Source: DAOUFU01 sp034429275
GTDB taxonomy: Bacteria > Chloroflexota > Anaerolineae > Aggregatilineales > Aggregatilineaceae
Reading direction: 5' to 3'
Length of the DNA: 32,532 nt
Assembly: GCA_034429275.1 (NCBI GenBank)
Contig: DAOUFU010000223.1
Coordinates: 1 to 32,532, forward strand
The notes beneath the pieces are model-generated. The model did no database searches. It was not told where the DNA came from and worked only from the letters and a program-made list of their open reading frames with translations. How positions within the stretch are numbered: the first letter of the stretch is position 1; every line of letters starts with the position of its first letter. The position numbers and the translations under genes were made by a program. Below, piece by piece: positions 23,443 to 31,900 of this stretch.

Positions 23443-24597
23443 CTATGCCTGGACGTGTACGGGCGTGCCCATCTCGGCCCAGTGATAGAGCCATTCGGCT
23501 TCGGGCGTAGGCATATTGACGCAGCCATGACTCATCGGCGTGCCAAAATTGTTGTGCCAATAGGTTCCATGCAGTGAGTAGCTCTGATAAAAATACATCA
23601 CCCAGGGCACGCCGGGTAGAAAATAGCCGGGGCCGGACATGGTCTGGGAGTCGTACTTCAGATAGACGCTGAAATCGCCCAGGACGGTGTTGAACGGCCA
23701 GATGCCGGTGGACACCAAAACGTTACGGACCAGCACGCCGTTCTCGTAAGCATAGACGCGCTGATCGCTGATGTCTACCACGATCTGCTTGCCGGTGGTG
23801 ATGGTCGGCTGAGCAGGTGCAGGCGGTGGAGCATCGGCGGCGGAGAAACCGCCCTGTCCGTCATCTTGCGCGGGGATGATCAACACCTGGCCCGCGTAGA
23901 TGGTATTGGGGTTGGTGATGCCATTGGCGCGGGCGACAGTGGGCCAGCTCAGGCCGTAGGCACGGGCAATGGCGGCGAGGTGCTCACCGGCGGCCACGGT
24001 ATGGGTGCGCTCGGTCCCGGTGAAAACCGGAGCGGGTGATGGATTGTTGACGGGGGCAGGGCTGACATTGGCAAGTTGGGTCACCGAAGAAGTGCCCGGC
24101 GCAGGAATAATCAACTGCTGGCCGGAATAGATCGCGTTGGGGTTGACGATGGCGTTCGCCGCTGCGAGATCGGGCCAGGAAACGCCGTAGGCGCGCGCGA
24201 TTTGGGCCAGGGTCTCGCCAGCCTGGACGGTGTGAAAAACCGGCGCGACATTCACTGCCGGATCAACGGCAACCGGGACGGCTTCTACCGGGGCAGACTC
24301 GACCGGGACGGCAACCGGAAGCGCCAGGGGGACGTTCGGATCGGGAATGATCAACACCTGGCCAGCAAACACGCGCGAGGGATCGGTGATATTGTTGGCG
24401 GCGGCGAGATAATCAACGCTCATGTTGTAGCGCAGCGCGATACGGAACAGATTCTCGCCGGACTGCACGGTGTGAGTCGAGCCACCCTGGGCGCTGGCCG
24501 GGTGGACGCTCAACGCGGCAGCGATCAGCACACATGCGGCGATCAGCATGACGTGGGAACGATGGGGGCGACGAATGGAAGGGATGCAGATTCGCAT
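23443..24597 (-). CDS. Secreted LysM (x3)-YkuD L,D-transpeptidase
   Basis: This 384-residue protein has a signal peptide (basic N-terminus, VMLIAACVLIAAALS, ASAQGG). Three LysM repeats follow (about 41-85, 121-165 and 198-242, each THTV/FHTV..GE.L..IA..Y...W..LA.AN.I.NP..IY.GQ.LIIP). Pro/Ala-rich linkers separate them. The C-terminal YkuD domain starts near 269 (KQIVVDISDQRVYAYENG) and contains HGTYWHNN with H343 and SHGCVNM with H357 and nucleophile C359. The enzyme forms 3-3 crosslinks in, or attaches proteins to, peptidoglycan outside the membrane; LysM repeats bind glycan chains. This argues for a peptidoglycan-containing cell wall. The start at 24597 opens the signal peptide and has AAAGGA 8 nt upstream. 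It has its own promoter. Confidence 0.95.
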   Translation of the reverse strand: MRICIPSIRRPHRSHVMLIAACVLIAAALSVHPASAQGGSTHTVQSGENLFRIALRYNMSVDYLAAANNITDPSRVFAGQVLIIPDPNVPLALPVAVPVESAPVEAVPVAVDPAVNVAPVFHTVQAGETLAQIARAYGVSWPDLAAANAIVNPNAIYSGQQLIIPAPGTSSVTQLANVSPAPVNNPSPAPVFTGTERTHTVAAGEHLAAIARAYGLSWPTVARANGITNPNTIYAGQVLIIPAQDDGQGGFSAADAPPPAPAQPTITTGKQIVVDISDQRVYAYENGVLVRNVLVSTGIWPFNTVLGDFSVYLKYDSQTMSGPGYFLPGVPWVMYFYQSYSLHGTYWHNNFGTPMSHGCVNMPTPEAEWLYHWAEMGTPVHVQA

Positions 24598-24678
24598 GAG
24601 CAGGTTCCTTTGTGCTGGAAGCGGACGAGGGCCGGACGGGAAAGTTGCGCGGTCCGGTTTGGGCTTGTGTAAGGAACC

Positions 24679-24707
24679 AGTGTACAGGCAATACGCAGAG
24701 AAGGCAA
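24679..24707 (-). promoter_or_regulatory. Candidate promoter for the L,D-transpeptidase gene
   Basis: On the minus strand TTGCCT (24707-24702) and TACACT (24684-24679) are 17 nt apart, four of six matches each. The leader would be about 75 nt. Its ends contain AAGGAACC and GGTTCCTT, which could pair, with the second arm overlapping the ribosome-binding region. Confidence 0.5.
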
Positions 24708-24735
24708 CACGAGGGAGAGGGAAAACAAGGGGGCG

Positions 24736-24769
24736 GTCGCTTCGCATAGTCATGCGGAGGGGAAGCGAC
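24736..24769 (-). terminator. Interrupted hairpin overlapping the flippase stop codon
   Basis: GTCGCTT plus CGCAT (24736-24747) pair with ATGCG (24752-24756) and AAGCGAC (24763-24769); a 6-nt bulge lies on one side. It contains the flippase stop and is followed on the minus strand by CGCCCCCTTGTTTTC. Possible terminator. Confidence 0.4.
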
Positions 24770-26252
24770 GAGAAAGCAACGGGTACACGGCACGCCACGC
24801 GCGTCTCAGCGGAGCAGGCCGACAGAGAATCATCGCTGCGCCATACGCAAACAGGGCCGCCGCGAGAGTCACGACCAGGGCGGGCAAGGCCGCCCGTCCA
24901 GGGTGCATCATGCGAAGAGTCAACACGGCAACGGGAGCCATCACCAGTGTCCCCAGCGCAGCCGGGACCAGGGCGCGCAGCCAGGCGAGCAGCGGCATCT
25001 GGAGTACGCGCAGCAGAAGCCAGAGACTCACCGGAAACAGCAGCAGGGAAGTCAGTACAAAGAAGAATGCGACACCCTCGATCCCCCATTCCAGCCCGAT
25101 GACATAGGCGAGCAAATAACACACCAGGCTAACCATCCCCAACAGCATTTGAATATCCGGGCGACCGCGCGCGCGATAGGCCGCCCAGGTGAGCACCATC
25201 GGTGCTTCGCGCAGGCCGCCGATGGCCAGAATCTGTACCGCCACCACCGCCGGTTTCCATTTTTCGCCAAGCAGCCAGGGCAAAGCCACCGGAGCAATCA
25301 CCACCACCAGGGTGAGGAAGGGAAACGCCAGAAGGGTGACGATCTGCATTGCTTCGAGATAGGCGGCGTGCAAGCGCGGCAGGTTGTCTTGCAGGCGGGA
25401 GAGCACCGGGTAGAGGACGGCGGTCACTCCGCCGAGCAGATCGAAGACCGGCCAGGCCATCACGGTATAGGCCAGGGTGTAATAGCCAAGCGATTCCGCG
25501 CCCAGGCGGTAGGCAATGAGCTGGTCGTCGGCGTGCATGACGATGTACGAGGTGATGGTATGAATGATCACACTGGGGGCGAAGATCCACAGCGCCCGCA
25601 GCGTGGGGCGGGCGATGGTGCGGGAAGGCCGCCAGCCGGTGGCGCGCAGCACCCAAAGCGTCACCGTGCCGTTGAAGATCGCCAGATGGGCGACCAGGCT
25701 CCACAGACCCGCCCCGGCCAGCGCCAGAATAACGGCACACATCCCGGCCAGGACTGACGCGACAAGCCGCGCCAGGGTGGGCGTGCGAAAATCCAGGCGG
25801 CGCGCGAGCAGGGCGCGGGCGGGCGCGGCGGGCGCTCGCAGCAAAGAAACCAGCGCTACCACTATCAGCAGCGGCCCCAGGCGCGGCCCATCATAGAGCC
25901 CAGCAACCGGGAAGGCGGCCAGCATCACAAAAAGGGCAAAAAGACCGGCCACGACTCCAATGCTCCAAAAGGCGGTGCTGAGATCACCCTGGTTCAAGGT
26001 AGGGCGCTGGATGAGCGCATCGTGAAAGCCAACCGAGGCAATCTGGCCGATCAGAGTCTGCGCAATGACGGTCACCGCCATGAGGCCGATATCGTCCGGG
26101 TCGAGCAGGCGAACCAGGACCAGTGTCGTAATGGCCGACAACGCATATCGGAGTATACTGCCAGCAGTGATCCATCCCATGCCACCCACTGCCGCGCGGC
26201 GAGAGAGGGGAACATCTTCGATAGGCGGGGCGGATGACGGTGATTCGGTCAT
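24750..26252 (-). CDS. Oligosaccharide/lipopolysaccharide flippase (Wzx-like, MOP superfamily)
   Basis: This 500-residue protein has 12-14 hydrophobic segments and the opening typical of the polysaccharide exporters: RRAAVGGMGWITAGSILRYALSAITTLVLVRLLDPDDIG, then FHDALIQRP and SLGYYTLAYTVMAWPVF. This matches the oligosaccharide flippase families (Polysacc_synt types) that move lipid-linked glycans across the membrane. It is divergent from two glycosyltransferase genes, so the three probably serve surface polysaccharide or glycolipid synthesis. The start at 26252 begins the cytosolic N-terminus (MTESPSSAP); no good Shine-Dalgarno is visible. An ATG at 26339 in the same frame overlaps the divergent gene and is unlikely. 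The ORF ends at a TGA inside a hairpin. Confidence 0.9.
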   Translation of the reverse strand: MTESPSSAPPIEDVPLSRRAAVGGMGWITAGSILRYALSAITTLVLVRLLDPDDIGLMAVTVIAQTLIGQIASVGFHDALIQRPTLNQGDLSTAFWSIGVVAGLFALFVMLAAFPVAGLYDGPRLGPLLIVVALVSLLRAPAAPARALLARRLDFRTPTLARLVASVLAGMCAVILALAGAGLWSLVAHLAIFNGTVTLWVLRATGWRPSRTIARPTLRALWIFAPSVIIHTITSYIVMHADDQLIAYRLGAESLGYYTLAYTVMAWPVFDLLGGVTAVLYPVLSRLQDNLPRLHAAYLEAMQIVTLLAFPFLTLVVVIAPVALPWLLGEKWKPAVVAVQILAIGGLREAPMVLTWAAYRARGRPDIQMLLGMVSLVCYLLAYVIGLEWGIEGVAFFFVLTSLLLFPVSLWLLLRVLQMPLLAWLRALVPAALGTLVMAPVAVLTLRMMHPGRAALPALVVTLAAALFAYGAAMILCRPAPLRRAWRAVYPLLSRRFPSA

Positions 26253-26274
26253 TGGCGGGAGAGGACTCGTCTCT

Positions 26275-27513
26275 GTGGTTTTCGCGAAGTATACGAGGCG
26301 GCGGGCTGCGAAGCAAACCTCGCCCGCGCCGTATGACATCGTGATGCTGGTGCTGAATGACGTGGCTCACGACCGCCGGGTGCGCACCGAGGCGATGGTA
26401 CTCGGCGGGGCGGGGCGGCGCGTGTTGGTGATCGGCACCCAGCGGGCAGAGGGCGCGCTGCCGGACCGCGAGCAGTGGCCGGGCGTGGAAGTGCGACGGG
26501 TGCGTTATGGGCGATGGGGTGCGCGGCTATGGCGGCCCTGGCGCTGGGTGCGGCACGGGCTGCAACTGGTCATGCTGCTGCGGGCGCTGTGGGCGGTGGA
26601 GGCGCGCGCATGGCATGCGCACGATCTGCCCGCGCTGATGGTGATGATGGCAGCGCGGACGCTCGGCAGGCGGCGCGCGGCGGTGGTTTACGATTCGCAC
26701 GAGCTGTACCTGTTCATGCCGGTGAAAGAGATGACCGGGCGGTGGCACCGGCTGACGCGGCCTGCATTCCTGGCGCTTGAGGGTGTGCTGGCGCGGCGCT
26801 GCGCGGCTGTGCTGCCGGTGAGCGCGACCTGTGCGCGGGCGCTTCGGCGGTGGCACCGGCTGCGCGAGGTGATCGTCGTGCAGAACGCGATCGATCCGGT
26901 GCCAGGGGCCGCCGAGTCACCGCTGGCGGCGGTACGGGCGATCAAGGCGCGGGGGAACGTTTGCCTGATCCACAGCGGCGAAATCACCGACCGGGGACGG
27001 GCACTGACTGAACTGGTCGAGGCGATGGCCTTGCTACCTGACAAGGTCGAACTGGTGTTTTTGGGGAAGGGGGAAGCGCTGCCCCGTCTCCAGGCCCTGA
27101 CACGGGCACGCGGCGTCGATGGGCGAGTGCACTGGGAGCGACCTGTCGCACCGGAGGAAGTGCCCACCGCATTGAGCGGCGCAGATGTGGCGATGGTTCT
27201 TCTGCGCACCGATTCGTGGCACATCCGGGCGACGCTGCCGGTCAAATTGTTCGAGGCGGTGGCCGCCGGGCTGCCGATTGTTGCTTCGGCAGAGGGCGCA
27301 CTAGGGCGGATGGTGCGCCACTATGAACTGGGTGTGACGTGCCAGGCAGCCGACCCGGCAGCGGTGGCGGAGGCGATTCGGCGGGGCATCACACCGGAGG
27401 CGCAGCACTATTTTCGGGAGAAGATCCGGCAAGCCCAGGCGAAGATCAACGGGCAGACGGAGGCGCAGATTTTGGTCAAGATGTATGACGCGGTGTTGGG
27501 GGAGTCTTCATGA
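26275..27513 (+). CDS. Glycosyltransferase, GT4-like (first of pair)
   Basis: This 412-residue cytosolic GT-B enzyme opens the Rossmann fold with YDIVMLVLNDVAHDRRVRTEA. It contains ARAWHAHDLPALMVMMAA and VVYDSHELYLFMP (acceptor domain), NVCLIHSGEITDRGRALTELVEAM (donor domain strand 1), LVFLGKGEALPRLQAL and the donor-binding segment TLPVKLFEAVAAGLPIVASAEGALGRMV. GT4-type enzymes transfer sugars from nucleotide donors; the sugar is not predictable. The start is uncertain: GTG 26275 has AGAGGA 9 nt upstream, while ATG 26344 (MLVLNDVAH) would cut the first strand. The open frame extends back to 26065 but overlaps the flippase coding region, so I do not use it. The next gene overlaps by ATGA. Confidence 0.87.
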   Translation: MVFAKYTRRRAAKQTSPAPYDIVMLVLNDVAHDRRVRTEAMVLGGAGRRVLVIGTQRAEGALPDREQWPGVEVRRVRYGRWGARLWRPWRWVRHGLQLVMLLRALWAVEARAWHAHDLPALMVMMAARTLGRRRAAVVYDSHELYLFMPVKEMTGRWHRLTRPAFLALEGVLARRCAAVLPVSATCARALRRWHRLREVIVVQNAIDPVPGAAESPLAAVRAIKARGNVCLIHSGEITDRGRALTELVEAMALLPDKVELVFLGKGEALPRLQALTRARGVDGRVHWERPVAPEEVPTALSGADVAMVLLRTDSWHIRATLPVKLFEAVAAGLPIVASAEGALGRMVRHYELGVTCQAADPAAVAEAIRRGITPEAQHYFREKIRQAQAKINGQTEAQILVKMYDAVLGESS

Positions 27514-28766
27514 TGGGGAAAACGAGCGGGCAGGGCAGCCCAAGAGTGGCGATGGTGATCTCCAGGCCGTATGAGCCGGACGTGCGCGCCCAAAAAGAAG
27601 CTCATTCACTGGCGCTGGCGGGATACAAGGTCCAGGTGATCGCCTGGGACCGGGCGGGAACTCAACTGCCGCATGCCGTCGAGACAGCGCCAGACACCCT
27701 GCTGGACGAACTGGCCGACTGGGAAGAACGGCGGACGGACACGCCGCTGCCGGTGGCGATTACGCACATCCGGGTGGAGGCGGGCTTCAGGACGGGGCGG
27801 AGGCTGCTGCGGGCGATGCCGCGCTTCTGGTGGCGGGCGTGGGGAGAACTGCGCCGCTTCCGGCCAGATGTTGTGCACGCGCACGACCTGGATACCCTGC
27901 CGCTGGCGTATGCCTATGGCCGGGCAACCGGCGCGTGTGTGATCTACGATGCACGCGAGTACTATCCGGGCATGGTACGAGATTCGGTGGGGGCGCAAGG
28001 CAGCGCACTGCTGGAATGGCTGGACCGCTGGCTGACTCCGCGTGCTGATGCCGTGGTCACCGTCGGGGAGCGGCTGGCGGAGCGGCTGCGTGCGAGGGGC
28101 GGGCGCGTGTGGGTGGTGCATAACAGCCAGGCGCGCGCTGATGCCGAACCTTCTGCCGGGCTGCGCGCGGCGATTCGGCGCGAGTGGGGCATCCCCGACG
28201 AGGCACTGGTGGTGATCTACGTGGGATACCTGAACGCCGAACGATTGATCGGGCCGGTGGTGAGCGCGATCGGCGCGTCGTGTAGTGCGCCGGATGTGGG
28301 GCTGAGCGATGTCTGGCTGGTGGTGGCAGGCGACGGTGCGCAAATGGACGAGATTCGCGCTGCCGCCGAGGGGTGCGAACGGATCAAGGTTTTGGGGTGG
28401 ATTTCGCTGGAGGACGTGGCCAGTGTTGTGGCAGCTAGCGATGTCGTGTACTATGGGCTGAACGAACAGAACGCTAACAGCACGTATTTCATGCCAAACC
28501 TGGCATTCTTCGCGCTGGCCGCCGGACGCCCGCTGCTGACTACGCCGGTTGGCGAGGTGGCCGAGATGGTGCGGCGCGAGGGGTGCGGGTTGGTTTTGGA
28601 GCGGGTGAGCGCTGAAGCGGTGCGCGAGGCGCTGGAACAGCTACGCCGCCCAGGGGTCTATGCAACATTGGCCGGGCGCGCACGGTTTTTATCACAGCAG
28701 AAGTATCGCTGGCGGGTGGCGGCCTCGGCGCTGCTGGCGGCTTATGGCGAGTGTAAACAACCGTAA
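27510..28766 (+). CDS. Glycosyltransferase, GT4-like (second of pair)
   Basis: This 418-residue GT-B protein has an N-terminal domain with VAMVISRPYEPDVRAQKEAHSLALAGYKVQVIAWDR, RFRPDVVHAHDLDTLPLAYAYG and CVIYDAREYYPGM. The donor domain includes LVVIYVGYLN, VWLVVAGDGAQMDEIR, IKVLGWISLEDVASVVAASDVVYYG and FMPNLAFFALAAGRPLLTTPVGEVAEMV. Both glycosyltransferases share the HAHDL and E-Y/LY-type motifs and probably arose from one family. The ATG at 27510 overlaps the stop of the first gene (ATGA) and has GGGGGAG 6 nt upstream; ATG 27513 is also possible. Product and acceptor are unknown; the neighbouring flippase suggests a surface glycan. Confidence 0.9.
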   Translation: MMGKTSGQGSPRVAMVISRPYEPDVRAQKEAHSLALAGYKVQVIAWDRAGTQLPHAVETAPDTLLDELADWEERRTDTPLPVAITHIRVEAGFRTGRRLLRAMPRFWWRAWGELRRFRPDVVHAHDLDTLPLAYAYGRATGACVIYDAREYYPGMVRDSVGAQGSALLEWLDRWLTPRADAVVTVGERLAERLRARGGRVWVVHNSQARADAEPSAGLRAAIRREWGIPDEALVVIYVGYLNAERLIGPVVSAIGASCSAPDVGLSDVWLVVAGDGAQMDEIRAAAEGCERIKVLGWISLEDVASVVAASDVVYYGLNEQNANSTYFMPNLAFFALAAGRPLLTTPVGEVAEMVRREGCGLVLERVSAEAVREALEQLRRPGVYATLAGRARFLSQQKYRWRVAASALLAAYGECKQP

Positions 28767-28852
28767 AAAATTGCCGGATAGGACCCTGGATGGATAATCA
28801 AAAATAAAGTTCTGTGATACTCTTAAGCTAGGCTTCTCTGCATTCTGGTTAA

Positions 28853-28881
28853 TTGTTCATTCACTGGTCCTAGACTATACT
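28853..28881 (+). promoter_or_regulatory. Promoter of the large surface protein gene
   Basis: TTGTTC (28853-28858, four of six) and TATACT (28876-28881, five of six) are exactly 17 nt apart, in the AT-richer spacer after the glycosyltransferases. Start would be near 28888, giving a 70-nt leader ending with AGGAG 5 nt before the ATG. Confidence 0.6.
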
Positions 28882-28957
28882 GGGACGAGTGCAATGGCGA
28901 TCACAGTCTGTCTGGTGGTTTTGTTCCGACGGGCCTTATCACCAAATAGGAGTCCCT

Positions 28958-31900
28958 ATGGTCAAAAAGCTTATGCCCTGGTTGCGCGTGTTGATCATCG
29001 TGACCTCGCTGGTGCTGGGACAAGCCCAGATGGCGGTGACGACACACGCCGCAACACAAGCGATTGATGATCCTACCGGTGCGGCAGACAGCCGCGTGGT
29101 CACAGATACGGAGAGCCTGGCCATCAGCGAGTCGCCAGGCGAGATCGAATCGCTGTTCCAGCAAGGGGCCGTGCAAGACTGCAAGATTGGCGTGGACGGA
29201 TACGCGGTGCGGATTGTGCCGACCTACCCGATCAATCGCGCGGCCACCAAAGACACGGCGGCGTACTGGCCCGAAGATCAATGGTCTACCATCACAGAGG
29301 CGGATGCGCGCAAAGTAGGGGATACCATCAAGATCTTCATCGGCTTGCAGAACACCTCTGCCGGGTGCCCCACCGGGGCCACCACGCTGACCAGCGTGCA
29401 GGCGCTGATCCGGCTGCGGCTCAAGACGCCGGGCAACGATGATCCTGACGTGGATGAAGAAGAGATCATGCCGTCGATCGTCATTCCGGCTACGGGCCTG
29501 GACTTCAACTGGCCCAACCCGGCGCAGCCTGGCAGACTGGCCTCCGGGCAGAGCGCGTGGATCGCCTTCGATCTGATCCTGCCGGCGACGCTGAGAGGCG
29601 ATCTGCACATTGATACGCGAGCGGTGGCTGATGCCGAAGATGACACGGCCCCGTTCCCCGATGTAGTGGATTTCGACGACTCCTTTGTGCGGGTGGTGGG
29701 GCCTGGGTTCCAGCAAGTGTCGTTTGAACCCGATCAGGCTGCAGCGCCGGCAGGAACACCGGTGACCTTCACCCTGCGGATACGAAACTCGCGCGAAGGG
29801 ACTGTGATCCGGAACATTGGGTTGACCTCGCCGAATGCGTCATTCGCGGCGCAGTGCGGCAGTTTTAGCGCGTGGGAACGGGTGGGGACTCCCTTCGGTG
29901 ACCCGCGCGAACTGAACTTTGGTGAAGAAGCCGAATGCGCGGCGACCATCACCATTCCCACCGATCCGGCCCCGGACAGCCTGTCGCTTTCGGGGCAGCT
30001 CACGGTATCGGACGGGACGAACGGCATGACTGCCCCGGTGCAGAGCACGCCAGTGCTGGTCAGCCTGCCCAAAGTCCACATTACCAAGACAGTCGCGCGG
30101 ATCGACCGGGGAACCACCACGATCTACGACGTAAATGTCAACCCCAACGCACCGATCCCACAGATTGCACCAGGGGACGTGATCACCTACCGGATCACGG
30201 TGATCAACTCCGGCATGGTGACGCTGGTCAACATCTTTGTAGTTGACAGCCTGATCGGGACGATCCCGGTCAGTGCCGGGGCGGAACTGGCAGCAGGTGA
30301 ATCGCTGGTGCTTTCGGAGTCCCGGACGAAATACACCGTGCTGCCCGGCAGCCAGGACCCCCTGGTCAATTCGGTGAGGGTGACGGCGCTGGGCAAGAAC
30401 ACGACGGTGCAGGTATCGGCGCAGGCCGCGACCTCGCTGGATGTGATCGATTCGGCACTGCTGGTCGAGTTCACTGCAGAGGACCCGGCTACCGGAATCG
30501 TTATCACACCTGATCAAGGTGTTGAGCGCGGGCAGCAGGTGCGATACCGGATGATCCTGCGCAACCTGGGCCAGGTCGCGCTCACCAACCTGCAATATGT
30601 GCCGCTGACGCCGCCGCAGCAGACGGTGGGCGATGAGCCTGCGCTGAATGTGGCATCGCTGAACCCAGGGCAAAGCTCGGCGCCGATGACGTGGCTGTAC
30701 ACGGTGTCGGACACCGACCCTGACCCGCTGGCCAGTGTTGTACGAATTCGTGGAACCACGCCAGACAGCCTGCTGGTTTATGGCAATGCCTCGGTGACGC
30801 TCAACATCTCGAACCCGAACATTGAAATCTCCAACGTGGTGGTGGAACCCGTGACGCCGACCGTTCTACGCGGCGGCAAGGTCATCTACGAAGTCACCGT
30901 CACCAATACCAACGATGCCAGCGACGCGTGCAACGTGGTCGTGGACCAGTTCTTGCGCGACCCGGTCACGCTCGGCGAAACCCTGGTTCAGTCGAACGTG
31001 CCGCTGACCTGGGCCGATCCGGCTTCGCCGGGCAGGATTTACAGGGACGGACACCCGACCTATATCAACGAGTCGAAGGCGCTGGTGACTTACCTGGTAG
31101 ATGGTGCATCGCCAGACCCGCTGGAAATGATCTTCGAGGTGCGGGCGGTGGACTGCAACAACCCCGCCGTAGAGCTGACCGATCGCACATTGCGCTCGCT
31201 GGACCTCTCGGATGCGCAGATCAACGCCGCAATCCAGCCGCAATTCGGCAGTGATGGCGTTGCGACAGTGGGCGAGGACCTGCAGTTTGTGTACACGGCG
31301 ACCAATGTGGGCGCGGTGACGCTCACCCAGTTGTCGGCGGAATTCTGCATCAAGCCGCGAGCCAACGACGACCCGGTGGTCTACTGCTATACACCTGAGC
31401 GGTCTACCCGGTTTAACCTGACACGACAGGATGCGCTTTCGTCGTTCCAGGACACGAGCGGGACCTTCAACTATCCGATCCAGGATGGGGACCAGAACAT
31501 CCGGCCCTTCATCGTGGAGGTGCCTCTGTTCGGCAAGGATAACCAGGGCAACGATGTTTCGATCAAGACCGCCTACGACCTGCTGATCGCGACCGACGCG
31601 CTGCAAGTCACGCTCAATGGCAACACCAGCGCGGTCGAAAACGACATGGAAACGTACGGCGCGCTGATCCGCAACCGGACGGGCGGAAACCTCTCGAACA
31701 TCAGCGTCTACCGCGTCTTTGAGGACGGAAGCCGCCAACTTCTGGCCAGCCAGCTTGGGCCATTGCCTGATGACGGGGTGTGGTCGCCGCTGCTGCCACC
31801 GCAGCAGGTGGTGAAAACCGATGAAGTAGAAGGCGTGCCGATCATGTCGCTGCGAATCCAGGTGGAGGCGACCCGGTCGGACAGCGTGGTGATCACCGCG

